Shown: one piece after another, positions 1 through 7,929 of the stretch | Layout of the letters: each line of letters opens with the position of its first letter | How positions within the stretch are numbered: position 1 is the first letter of the stretch | Origin: an uncultured Blautia sp. | Lineage (GTDB): Bacteria > Bacillota > Clostridia > Lachnospirales > Lachnospiraceae | Direction: 5' to 3' | NCBI GenBank assembly: GCA_937893675.1 | Contig: CALBGI010000011.1 | Location: 1-64,000 of the forward strand | Length of the DNA stretch: 64,000 bases | Made by a program: the position numbers and the translations under genes | Notes under the pieces: model-generated | The model's database searches: none | Told to the model about the DNA's origin: nothing | Seen by the model: only the letters and a program-made list of their open reading frames with translations

Positions 1-64
1 ACTGAAAAGTAGTCGGGGATTTTTTTCTATCATACCTAAAAATTAAGCGCTTACGCTAAAAACA

Positions 65-84
65 GCTCCGGGATGCCCCGGAGC
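65..84 (-). terminator. Terminator of the minus-strand deacetylase/methyltransferase operon
   Basis: An 8-bp GC-rich inverted repeat (GCTCCGGG / CCCGGAGC) lies just past the stop at 101. On the minus strand it is followed by TGTTTTT, which fits a Rho-independent terminator. The plus side also has a T run, so it may work in both directions. Bases 1-64 hold nothing I recognise. Confidence 0.8.
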
Positions 85-100
85 ATATTTTTTGTCAGAA

Positions 101-970
101 TCAGGATATGGCTTTTTTTACTTCCCGGATAAACTCCGGCGTTGTTCCGCAGCATCCGCCGAGAAGCGTCGCGCCGGCTTTTTGAAGTGCCGCCATATGC
201 TGCCCAAATTCCGGCGCAGTCATGGAATACACCGCATTTCCTTTTTCATCGATCAAAGGCATTCCGGCGTTGGGTTTGGCAAGCACGGGAACAGAGACTG
301 TTTCGCAGATATTTCGCACCACAGACACCAACTGGTCTGGTCCTACGGAACAGTTGAGACCAACGGCGTCAGCCCCCGCACTTTCCAGCGCGGCGCAGGC
401 CTCGATTACATTTCCGCCGGTAAAGATGCTTCCGTCGGCTTCCACACTCATAGAGCAGAGTACGGGAAGATCGCACACATCATGGGCAGCGTCCAGAGCA
501 GCCAGAGTTTCGTCCAACTGGATCATGGTTTCTGCTACCAGCAGATCCACGCCGGCCTCCTTGAGAAAGGAAATCTGCTCCCGGTAAATCTCGAAAGCTT
601 CCTCATAAAAGAGCGGGCCTGCGGGGGAAAGCATTCCCAGAGTGGTGATATCCCCTGCAATCAGAGCGCGTCCCCGGGAAGCCTGCTGAGAGAGGGAGAC
701 AAGGCGGTGGTTGATATCTGCGATATTTTTTTCCAGACCGTGGGAAGCAAGATTTTTTCGGTTGCCGCCAAAGGTTGGCGCATAGATGATCCGGCTTCCT
801 GCCTCCACATAGGCCTCCTGCAGGCGAAGAAGCACTTCCGGATGCTCCAGTACCCATTGTTCGGTACAGATTCCCCGGGGCATTCCGGCGGCCATGAGGT
901 TGGAACCGGTGGCGCCGTCCAGAAGTACGGTCTTTTTTGTGAGTAAAATAAATTCTTCTTTTGTCATCAT
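101..970 (-). CDS. Homocysteine S-methyltransferase family protein
   Basis: A 289-residue single-domain protein of the homocysteine S-methyltransferase family (MetH N-terminal domain, BHMT, MmuM), which moves a methyl group onto homocysteine to form methionine in the cytoplasm. The zinc-binding cysteines expected for the family are visible: Cys207 in GLNCSVGP and the pair Cys273-Cys274 in GGCCGTTPEF. The N-terminal DGATGSNL motif also fits. The start at 970 is chosen because GGAGG sits 7 bases upstream and the ATG overlaps the upstream stop as ATGA; a longer reading from 1015 has no such support. It is the second gene of a two-gene minus-strand operon ending in the hairpin at 65-84. No cobalamin-binding domain is attached, so the methyl donor is not shown by the sequence. 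Confidence 0.9.
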   Translation of the reverse strand: MMTKEEFILLTKKTVLLDGATGSNLMAAGMPRGICTEQWVLEHPEVLLRLQEAYVEAGSRIIYAPTFGGNRKNLASHGLEKNIADINHRLVSLSQQASRGRALIAGDITTLGMLSPAGPLFYEEAFEIYREQISFLKEAGVDLLVAETMIQLDETLAALDAAHDVCDLPVLCSMSVEADGSIFTGGNVIEACAALESAGADAVGLNCSVGPDQLVSVVRNICETVSVPVLAKPNAGMPLIDEKGNAVYSMTAPEFGQHMAALQKAGATLLGGCCGTTPEFIREVKKAIS

Positions 971-1785
971 ACAAAATCCTCCAATGTGCCAAAAGAGTAG
1001 CCCATTTCCTTCCATTTGTCAAGAAGTTCATCCAAGATGGCGGCATTTGTGGAAGAGGTGCTGTGCAGAAGTACAATAGCGCCCGGGTGAATGCGTCCCA
1101 AAAGCTTTTCAAAGGCCTCTTCCTTTGAGGGCTGTTTATCCTGGTACCAGTCTGCATAGGCCAGGCTCCAGAAAAAGGTGTGATAGCCCATTTCCTTTGC
1201 CATGGCAAGGTTTTCGCTGCTGTATACACCCCGGGGCGGGCGGTAGAATTTTGTCATGGACTGTCCGGTGACGGTTTCGTAAGCTGCTTCCACGCCGGAA
1301 AGCTCTTTCTGAAAGGTTTCCTTTGTGGCTATGGCCGACATGTCCGGATGTGTAGTTGTATGGTTGGCTACGAGGTGTCCTTCCTTCACCATGCGTTTGA
1401 CCAGCTCCGGATTATCTTCAATATAATTGGCGACTACAAAAAAAGCGGCCGGGACGCCGTGTTTTTTCAGGGCGTCGAGGATGGCGGGCATCTGCCCGTT
1501 TTCATATCCTGCGTCGAAGGTGAGGTAGATGATTTTTTCATCTGTTTCCCGCACATAATAGGCATTGCTGTGCGAAAGCTCCTCAGAGGTGACGGTTCCG
1601 GTGGGCTTTTTGCCCGGCTCTGTGAAGCCGAGCCCCCAGTTTTGAGTTTCAGAGGCAAAAGCGGAGGTTTCTTTTGTTTCCCTTTTCAAGAATCCTGCGC
1701 CCTTTCCCAGTAACGCTCCAAAAGCAAACACTGCGCCGAAAAAAAGAACGGTGGCGAGGAGAGAAGCGAGCCTTTGTTTTTTCAT
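967..1785 (-). CDS. Polysaccharide deacetylase, PdaA-like
   Basis: A 272-residue secreted or membrane-anchored NodB-type deacetylase. Residues about 5-28 form a hydrophobic signal anchor and about 80-265 the NodB domain. Visible motifs are LTFDAGYENG (Asp91 the likely base), the metal histidines 142 and 146 in NHTTTH, YRPPRG at 181-186, and LLHSTS with His241. The FDAGY form, lacking the second Asp of the usual FDDG, together with the WSLAY.DW and HPGAIVLLHS stretches, is typical of PdaA, which removes acetyl from N-acetylmuramate to allow muramic-delta-lactam formation in spore cortex. GGGAGA precedes the ATG. It overlaps the downstream methyltransferase by 4 bp. The PdaA assignment rests on motif pattern; a general cell-wall deacetylase is the alternative. 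Confidence 0.88.
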   Translation of the reverse strand: MKKQRLASLLATVLFFGAVFAFGALLGKGAGFLKRETKETSAFASETQNWGLGFTEPGKKPTGTVTSEELSHSNAYYVRETDEKIIYLTFDAGYENGQMPAILDALKKHGVPAAFFVVANYIEDNPELVKRMVKEGHLVANHTTTHPDMSAIATKETFQKELSGVEAAYETVTGQSMTKFYRPPRGVYSSENLAMAKEMGYHTFFWSLAYADWYQDKQPSKEEAFEKLLGRIHPGAIVLLHSTSSTNAAILDELLDKWKEMGYSFGTLEDFV

Positions 1786-1901
1786 GGTGATCTCCCGATG
1801 CGTTTTCTTTAGTATATGGCTGCTTCTTTGGGTTCATACCTGTATAGAAATCCTCTGCCGGGGCATAACTATGTTCATAAATCCTTAGGAGGTGTGGAGA
1901 G

Positions 1902-3227
1902 ATGTTTCGTTATCTTCCCATTCGCAAAGTTCACGCAAGAGAAATTTTGGATTCCAGAGGAAACCCTGCCGTGGAAGTAGAGGTCACAGTGGGGGAAGGC
2001 GTTATCGGGATCAATGGATATACAGGAAGGGCTATGGTGCCCTCCGGGGCTTCCACAGGAAAATTTGAGGCTGTGGAGCTTCGGGATCAGGAAAAAGCCC
2101 GTTATCTGGGCAAGGGAGTGAAAAAGGCAGTTGAAAATGTGAACCTCACGCTTGCGGAAGCGATTCTGGGAGAGAACGCACTGTGCCAGAAAAAGATTGA
2201 CCATATGCTTCTGCTGGCGGACGGAAGCAAGAACAAGGAAAATCTGGGCGCCAATGCCGTGCTCGGAGTTTCCCTGGCAGTGGCGCGCGCGGCGGCGATG
2301 GCTCTCCGGATTCCGCTGTATCAATATCTTGGGGGCTGTCATGCAGGAAAAATGCCGGTTCCCATGATGAACATCCTCAATGGAGGCAAACATGCAGACA
2401 ACACCGTGGATCTGCAGGAATTTATGATCATGCCGCTGGGGGCCTGCTGTTTTGCCGAGGGACTTCGCATGTGCGCAGAGGTTTACCAGCATTTAAAAGA
2501 GCTTCTCGCACAGAAAGGACTCTCCACCGGCGTGGGAGATGAGGGCGGTTTTGCTCCTGATCTGGCAGATACCCGGGAAGCCTTGTCTGTACTTGTGCAG
2601 GCAGTAGAAAAAGCGGGGTACTGTCCGAAAAAAGATTTCGGCATCGCCATTGACGCGGCAGCCAGCGAGCTTTACGACGAAGAAAAGGGTGTGTACTGTT
2701 TTCCGGGAGAGAGCGACATGTCCGGACATTTGGTTGTCCGGACCACGGAAGAAATGGTGGACTACTATGAGCAGCTTGCAGAAGAGTTTCCTATTGTATC
2801 TCTGGAGGACGGGCTTGACGAGGAGGACTGGGAAGGCTGGAAGCTTCTCACCCATCGTCTGGGGAAACGCCTCCAGCTGGTTGGGGACGATCTGTTTGTG
2901 ACCAATCCTGCGCGTCTGGCGGCAGGAATGCGGCAAAAAGCTGCCAATGCCATTTTGATCAAAGTGAATCAGATCGGAACCCTTACAGAAGCGCTTGACG
3001 CGGTGGAGCTTGCGCAGAAGGGTGGATATGGGGCAGTGATCTCTCATCGCTCCGGGGAAACGGAGGACAGCTTTATCAGCGACCTGGCGGTGGCTTGCGG
3101 TGCGGGACAGATAAAAACCGGTGCGCCCTGTAGGGGAGAGCGGACAGCAAAATATAATCAGCTGCTCCGCATTGAAGAGTATTTGCAGGAGACGGCAGTC
3201 TATGAAAATCCGTTTTTGGAGAAATAA
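1902..3227 (+). CDS. eno: Enolase (phosphopyruvate hydratase)
   Basis: A 441-residue cytoplasmic glycolytic enzyme that interconverts 2-phosphoglycerate and phosphoenolpyruvate. Family motifs are clear: EILDSRGNPAVEVEV at the N-terminus, PSGASTG (catalytic loop), GGKHADN, SLEDGLDEEDW, VGDDLFVTN, ILIKVNQIGT (catalytic Lys) and SHRSGETED. The start has TTAGGAGG nearby. It is slightly longer than the usual ~430 residues: residues around 38-43 (INGYTG) add a few positions before GRAMVPSGAST, where most enolases have a shorter turn. It is followed by a separate promoter for secG, so it can be transcribed alone. Function is secure; whether this is the only enolase in the genome cannot be judged here. 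Confidence 0.96.
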   Translation: MFRYLPIRKVHAREILDSRGNPAVEVEVTVGEGVIGINGYTGRAMVPSGASTGKFEAVELRDQEKARYLGKGVKKAVENVNLTLAEAILGENALCQKKIDHMLLLADGSKNKENLGANAVLGVSLAVARAAAMALRIPLYQYLGGCHAGKMPVPMMNILNGGKHADNTVDLQEFMIMPLGACCFAEGLRMCAEVYQHLKELLAQKGLSTGVGDEGGFAPDLADTREALSVLVQAVEKAGYCPKKDFGIAIDAAASELYDEEKGVYCFPGESDMSGHLVVRTTEEMVDYYEQLAEEFPIVSLEDGLDEEDWEGWKLLTHRLGKRLQLVGDDLFVTNPARLAAGMRQKAANAILIKVNQIGTLTEALDAVELAQKGGYGAVISHRSGETEDSFISDLAVACGAGQIKTGAPCRGERTAKYNQLLRIEEYLQETAVYENPFLEK

Positions 3228-3235
3228 AAAAACAG

Positions 3236-3264
3236 TTGAAATCCATTTTCTGCTATGTTACAAT
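3236..3264 (+). promoter_or_regulatory. Sigma-70 promoter for secG
   Basis: TTGAAA (-35) and TACAAT (-10) are separated by exactly 17 bases and lie 30 bases before the GTG start of secG, just after the enolase stop. Confidence 0.65.
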
Positions 3265-3293
3265 AATTCCTAGTTGATTAGGAGGTGTAACAA

Positions 3294-3530
3294 GTGGAGA
3301 TTCTGAGAATTGTTCTGACTGTTATTTTTGCAATAGATTGTGTCGCTCTTGCAGTTATCGTTCTGATGCAGGAGGGGAAATCCCAGGGACTGGGAGCCAT
3401 TGCCGGAGCAGCAGATTCTTACTGGGGCAAGAACAAAGGCCGTTCCATGGAAGGTGGTCTTCAGAAGGCGACTACCATTATGGCAGTTCTGTTCTTTGTA
3501 CTGGCAATTGTATTGAACTTGAATTTCTAG
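3294..3530 (+). CDS. secG: Preprotein translocase subunit SecG
   Basis: A 78-residue membrane protein, the small subunit of the SecYEG export channel. Two hydrophobic helices are visible, about residues 3-23 and 57-77, joined by the Gly-rich loop MQEGKSQGLGAI...SYWGKNKGRS that is diagnostic of SecG. The start is GTG, placed 7 bases after an AGGAGG; no upstream ATG fits. The gene has its own promoter upstream and a strong terminator directly downstream, so much of its transcription should be monocistronic even though the order eno-secG-rnr-smpB is common in Clostridia. Confidence 0.95.
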   Translation: MEILRIVLTVIFAIDCVALAVIVLMQEGKSQGLGAIAGAADSYWGKNKGRSMEGGLQKATTIMAVLFFVLAIVLNLNF

Positions 3531-3545
3531 GAATGAAATCAGAGG

Positions 3546-3577
3546 GGCTGTTGCATGTGTTTGCGACAGCCTTTTTT
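3546..3577 (+). terminator. Terminator between secG and rnr
   Basis: GGCTGTTGCA pairs with TGCGACAGCC (10 bp including one G-U) and is followed by six T. Confidence 0.85.
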
Positions 3578-3607
3578 CTCTAAACAAAGGGTTAAAAAGG
3601 TGAGCAT

Positions 3608-5662
3608 TTGAAGAAAAAGAAGATAAAAGATAAAAAAAGAGATAAGATCAGAGAGAAGAAATATAAAGAACCGCTGGCTTTGAAGGGAACTCTTGCAGAG
3701 GGGATCTTCACCGGCCATCGAAAGGGATTTGGTTTTGTGACGGTGGAGGGAATGGAGGAGGATGTGTTTATCCCGGAGAATGATACGGGAACCGCCCTTC
3801 ATCAGGACCGGGTGCAGATCCTTCTGCGGGAATCTCCAAAAGACACCGGACGGAGCGGCGGCAGACGCCGGGAAGGCGTTGTGGTAAAGGTTCTGGAGCG
3901 GGGGATGCCGCAGATCGTAGGAACCTTTGAAAACGGGCAGGGCTATGGTTTTGTCATCTGCGACAATTCCAAATTTTCCAGAGATGTGTTTATTTCCAAA
4001 AAGGATTCCAAAGGCGTGCGGAACGGGGACAAGGTGATCGTGGAAATCACAGACTACGGTTCCAAAAACAAGAATCCGCAGGGAAAAGTGGTGGAGAATC
4101 TGGGCAGCGAGCGTGCTCCCGGCACGGATATCCTTGCCATAGTCAAAAGCTACGGAATTCCCACAGAGTTTCCGCCGAAGGTGCTGACCCAGGCGCAGCG
4201 TGTACCGGACCATGTTCTGGACGCCGACAGGGAAGGACGCCTCTGCCTGACAAAGCTTCCCACAGTGACCATTGACGGAGAGGATGCGAAGGATCTGGAC
4301 GATGCGGTTTCCCTCACCAAAGAGGATGGGATCTATCATCTTGGGGTGCACATTGCGGATGTGAGCAATTATGTGCAGGGGGGAAGCGCCCTTGACAGGG
4401 AGGCTCTGAAACGGGGCACCAGTGTATATCTGGCGGACCGGGTGATCCCCATGCTGCCGGAGAGGCTTTCCAATGGTATCTGCTCCCTCAATCAGGGCGT
4501 GGACAGGCTGACCTTGAGCTGTCTTATGGATATTGACGAAACAGGACAGGTGATTTCTCACAAGATTGCAGAAAGTGTGATCCGTGTGGATGAGCGGATG
4601 AGCTACACGGCAGTAAAAGAGATCCTGGAGGAGACCAGCCCGGAGCTGAAAGAGCGCTACAGAGAATTTGTGCCCATGTTTTTCCTGATGAAGGAACTTT
4701 CGGAGCTGCTCAGAAAAAGCAGGCATCACCGGGGCGCGGTAGATTTTTCTTTTACAGAGAGCAAGATCATTTTAAATGGCGCCGGGCGCGCGATCGATGT
4801 GCAGCCCTACGAGGCGAACGTGGCGACAAAGATCATTGAGGATTTTATGCTTCTGGCAAATGAGACGGTTGCAGAGGAGTACTGTACCGGAGAATATCCC
4901 TTTGTGTATCGGACCCATGACAATCCGGATCCGGACAAGGTAGAAAGCCTTCTGTCTCTTCTTCGCAGCCAGGGAATCCAGGCAGAGAAATCAAAAGAGC
5001 ACATTTCCCCCGGAGAGATCCAAAAGCTTCTGGAGAGTATCGAAGGGCAGCCAAATGAAGCCCAGATCAGCCGTCTGGCGCTCCGTACCATGAAGCAGGC
5101 GCGTTACACCACGGACTGCAGCGGCCATTTTGGACTTGCGGCCAGGTATTACTGCCATTTCACGTCTCCCATCCGGCGTTATCCGGATCTGCAGATCCAT
5201 CGGATCATCCGGGACAATCTGCGCGGACGCCTGGCCCGGGAGGGACGGACAGAGCACTACCGGGAAATCCTGGAGGAGGTCGCCCAGAAATCCAGCGCCT
5301 GCGAGCGCAGGGCGGAGGAGGCAGAGCGCGAGTCCGAAAAGATGAAAAAAGCGGAATACATGTCGTATCATTTGGGGGAAGAGTTCGACGGCATTATTTC
5401 CGGTGTGACAGGCTGGGGGCTTTATGTGGAGCTTTCCAATACGGTAGAGGGCCTGGTGCACGTAAATACCCTGCGGGATGACTATTATATTTTCGATGAA
5501 GAAAATTATGAGCTTCGCGGGGAGTTGACGAAGAAGGTTTATGGGATGGGACAGAAGGTGCGCGTTCGTGTGGAAGATGCAGATGCGTCTTTAAAAACCA
5601 TAGATTTTGTGCTGGTGGAAGAGAGGGAGGACACATGGCAAAAAAATCAGGAATCAAGCTGA
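3608..5662 (+). CDS. rnr: Ribonuclease R
   Basis: A 684-residue 3'-5' exoribonuclease of the RNB/RNase II family that degrades structured RNA and, with SmpB-tmRNA, faulty messages. The order seen is a Lys-rich tail (residues 1-25), two cold-shock-like OB domains (about 28-90 and 95-155), the RNB domain (about 210-540) with the metal-binding acidic motif TIDGEDAKDLDDAV, and an S1 domain at the C-terminus (about 590-670) containing VTGWGLYVEL. The predicted start is TTG after AAAAGGTGA; no ATG fits upstream because the secG terminator intervenes. The N-terminal winged-helix domain found in E. coli RNase R is absent. It overlaps smpB by 28 bp, so the two are translationally linked. Confidence 0.95.
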   Translation: MKKKKIKDKKRDKIREKKYKEPLALKGTLAEGIFTGHRKGFGFVTVEGMEEDVFIPENDTGTALHQDRVQILLRESPKDTGRSGGRRREGVVVKVLERGMPQIVGTFENGQGYGFVICDNSKFSRDVFISKKDSKGVRNGDKVIVEITDYGSKNKNPQGKVVENLGSERAPGTDILAIVKSYGIPTEFPPKVLTQAQRVPDHVLDADREGRLCLTKLPTVTIDGEDAKDLDDAVSLTKEDGIYHLGVHIADVSNYVQGGSALDREALKRGTSVYLADRVIPMLPERLSNGICSLNQGVDRLTLSCLMDIDETGQVISHKIAESVIRVDERMSYTAVKEILEETSPELKERYREFVPMFFLMKELSELLRKSRHHRGAVDFSFTESKIILNGAGRAIDVQPYEANVATKIIEDFMLLANETVAEEYCTGEYPFVYRTHDNPDPDKVESLLSLLRSQGIQAEKSKEHISPGEIQKLLESIEGQPNEAQISRLALRTMKQARYTTDCSGHFGLAARYYCHFTSPIRRYPDLQIHRIIRDNLRGRLAREGRTEHYREILEEVAQKSSACERRAEEAERESEKMKKAEYMSYHLGEEFDGIISGVTGWGLYVELSNTVEGLVHVNTLRDDYYIFDEENYELRGELTKKVYGMGQKVRVRVEDADASLKTIDFVLVEEREDTWQKNQESS

Positions 5663-6102
5663 TTGCCAACAACAAAAAAGCGTTTCACGACTATTTTATC
5701 GAGGATACCTATGAAGCGGGCATTGCCCTTGCCGGGACGGAGGTAAAGTCTTTGCGCATGGGCAAATGCAGCGTAAAGGAATCCTTTGTACGCGTGGAAA
5801 ACGGAGAAGTATATATTTACGGAATGCATATCAGCCCTTATGAAAAAGGGAATATTTTTAACAAGGATCCGCTGCGGGTGCGAAAGCTTCTGCTGCACCG
5901 GGCGGAAATCCGCAAGCTTGAGGCGAAGCTGAAGGAAAAGGGGCTGACCCTGGTTCCTCTGAAGGTGTATTTCAAGGACAGCCTGGTAAAGGTGGAAATC
6001 GGTCTTGCCCGGGGCAAAAAGCTTTATGACAAGCGGCAGGATATTGCGAAAAAAGATCAGCGGCGCGAGGCAGAGCGGGACTTCAAGGTGCGAAACCTTT
6101 AA
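5635..6102 (+). CDS. smpB: SsrA-binding protein SmpB
   Basis: A 155-residue RNA-binding protein that delivers tmRNA to stalled ribosomes. It begins MAKKSGIKLIANNKKAFHDY and carries the family's GTEVKSLR, EVYIYGMHISPYEKGN and YDKRQDIAKKDQRRE motifs; the basic C-terminal tail enters the mRNA channel in known structures. AGGGAGGAC precedes the ATG. The start lies inside the end of rnr, giving a 28-bp overlap that ties production of the two trans-translation partners. The tmRNA gene itself is not next to it. Confidence 0.97.
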   Translation: MAKKSGIKLIANNKKAFHDYFIEDTYEAGIALAGTEVKSLRMGKCSVKESFVRVENGEVYIYGMHISPYEKGNIFNKDPLRVRKLLLHRAEIRKLEAKLKEKGLTLVPLKVYFKDSLVKVEIGLARGKKLYDKRQDIAKKDQRREAERDFKVRNL

Positions 6103-6136
6103 AAAGCATAAAATGTGAAAAGGAGCAAGAAGGAAC

Positions 6137-7309
6137 ATGGACAAAAAAGAATTTGCATTGCAGGAGCATGAAAAATGGGGCGGAAAAATCGAGGTGATCA
6201 GCCGGGCAAAGGTACGCAACCCGCAGGAGCTTTCAGTGGCGTACACTCCGGGCGTAGCGGAGCCCTGTCTGAAAATAGCAGAGGATGTTGACCTTTCCTA
6301 CAAATACACACGCCGCCACAATATGGTGGCAGTGGTGACCGACGGCACCGCAGTGCTTGGTCTTGGGGATATCGGACCGGAGGCGGGAATGCCGGTTATG
6401 GAGGGAAAATGCGCCCTGTTCAAGGAGTTCGGCGATGTGGATGCGTTTCCTTTATGTGTGCGCAGTAAGGATGTGGACGAGATCGTAAAAACGGTAAGCC
6501 TGATCGCGGGAAGCTTTGGCGGCGTCAACCTGGAGGATATTTCTGCGCCCCGCTGTTTTGAAATCGAGCGGAAACTGAAGGAATGCTGCGACATTCCCAT
6601 ATTTCATGACGATCAGCACGGCACTGCCGTAGTGGTGTGCGCAGCTCTCATAAACGCACTGAAACTCACAGGCAAAAAGCTTGACGAGGTAAAGGCGGTC
6701 ACCACAGGGGCAGGCGCTGCAGGGATTGCCATTATCAAGCTTCTGGTAAGCCTGGGCCTGAAAAATGTGGTGATGTGCGACAGAACAGGAGCCATTTACG
6801 AGGGCAGAGAGGGACTCAATGCAGAAAAAGCCGCCATGGCAAAAATCACCAATACAAAGAGGGAAACCGGAACGATCGCAGATGTCATGAAGGGTGCGGA
6901 TGTCTTTATTGGGGTATCTGCGCCTGGAACGATCACTGCGGAGATGATAAAGACAATGGCAGAAAAGCCGATCCTCTTTACCATGGCAAATCCGGTTCCG
7001 GAGATCATGCCGGACGAGGCAAAGGCTGCCGGCGCGGCGGTTGTGGGAACCGGACGCAGTGATTTTCCGAATCAGATCAATAACGTGCTTGCTTTTCCCG
7101 GCATCTTCCGCGGAGCTCTTGACGTGAGGGCCAGCGACATCAACGATGAGATGAAGGTCGCTGCAGCTTACGCCATTGCGGGGCTGGTGGATGAGGAACA
7201 TTTAAGTGCGGATTATATCATTCCCGATGCTTTTGACAAACGCGTAGTGAAAGCGGTTTCTGAGGCGGTGGCAAAAGCGGCCAGAGACACCGGTGTAGCC
7301 AGAATCTGA
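6137..7309 (+). CDS. Malic enzyme (NAD(P)-dependent malate dehydrogenase, decarboxylating)
   Basis: A 390-residue cytoplasmic enzyme of the short bacterial malic-enzyme type that converts malate to pyruvate and CO2 with reduction of NAD(P). Visible are the substrate/metal region VTDGTAVLGLGDIGPEAG and MEGKCALFKEF, the metal site IFHDDQHGTA, and a Rossmann nucleotide-binding motif GAGAAGIA near residue 194. The C-terminal GRSDFPNQINNVLAFPG stretch is characteristic. It has an AAAGGAG site and follows smpB by 34 bases without a terminator, so it may be co-transcribed. Cofactor preference cannot be read from motifs alone. Confidence 0.94.
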   Translation: MDKKEFALQEHEKWGGKIEVISRAKVRNPQELSVAYTPGVAEPCLKIAEDVDLSYKYTRRHNMVAVVTDGTAVLGLGDIGPEAGMPVMEGKCALFKEFGDVDAFPLCVRSKDVDEIVKTVSLIAGSFGGVNLEDISAPRCFEIERKLKECCDIPIFHDDQHGTAVVVCAALINALKLTGKKLDEVKAVTTGAGAAGIAIIKLLVSLGLKNVVMCDRTGAIYEGREGLNAEKAAMAKITNTKRETGTIADVMKGADVFIGVSAPGTITAEMIKTMAEKPILFTMANPVPEIMPDEAKAAGAAVVGTGRSDFPNQINNVLAFPGIFRGALDVRASDINDEMKVAAAYAIAGLVDEEHLSADYIIPDAFDKRVVKAVSEAVAKAARDTGVARI

Positions 7310-7329
7310 ACATATTCCAGGGGGCTAAG

Positions 7330-7818
7330 ATGGCAGAAAAGAACATACCTCCCAGGGGCGTGGAGGAATCAAGGACCGAGCAGGTGCATCTGGTGATGAA
7401 GCCGCACCTGAACGCCATGGGGCGTCTCTTCGGGGGACTTCTTATGCAGTGGATCGATGAGGTGGCAACGGTGGTTGCCATGCGCCATGCGGGAACCCAG
7501 AGCGTGACAACGGTCGCAGTGGACAATCTTCAGTTCAAGAGCCCTACATATGAGGGGGAAATGCTTGTTTTGATCGGCTATATCACAGCCGTAGGCAGTA
7601 CCTCCATGGAAGTGGAGATCGATACTTATGTGGAGCGTTCTGACGGAATGCGTTATTCTGTAAACCGGGCATTTTTTGTTGTTGTGGCGCTTGACGAAAA
7701 CGAAAAACCAATTGCGGTTCCGCCTCTGAAAATTCAGACAGAAGCAGAAAAAGCTCGCCAGGATGCGGCAATTCTCAGACGGGAAATGCGAAAAAACCGG
7801 AGCCGGACCGGATTCTGA
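7330..7818 (+). CDS. Acyl-CoA thioesterase, hotdog fold
   Basis: A 162-residue single hotdog-domain protein of the YciA/BACH type that hydrolyses acyl-CoA thioesters in the cytoplasm. The helix motif NAMGRLFGGLLMQWIDEVA contains the expected catalytic region with Asp in WIDE, and VDNLQFKSP matches the second half of the active-site face. The C-terminal tail after residue ~140 is charged and likely disordered. The ATG follows AGGGGGCTAAG. It lies 20 bases after the malic enzyme stop, so co-transcription is likely. Acyl-chain specificity is unknown. Confidence 0.88.
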   Translation: MAEKNIPPRGVEESRTEQVHLVMKPHLNAMGRLFGGLLMQWIDEVATVVAMRHAGTQSVTTVAVDNLQFKSPTYEGEMLVLIGYITAVGSTSMEVEIDTYVERSDGMRYSVNRAFFVVVALDENEKPIAVPPLKIQTEAEKARQDAAILRREMRKNRSRTGF

Positions 7819-7929
7819 AAAAAGTCTTAAAATTATGTGAAATCCGGCGGCCCTCGGTTGACAAGACAGCCTTACTCTGCAATAATGACAGTGAGATGCA
7901 GTTGTGCATTTTGTCAGGAGGATGATATT

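Noticed and set aside
6102..6137. tmRNA next to smpB
   Set aside because: Only 34 bases separate smpB from the malic enzyme; no tRNA-like ends or tag sequence.
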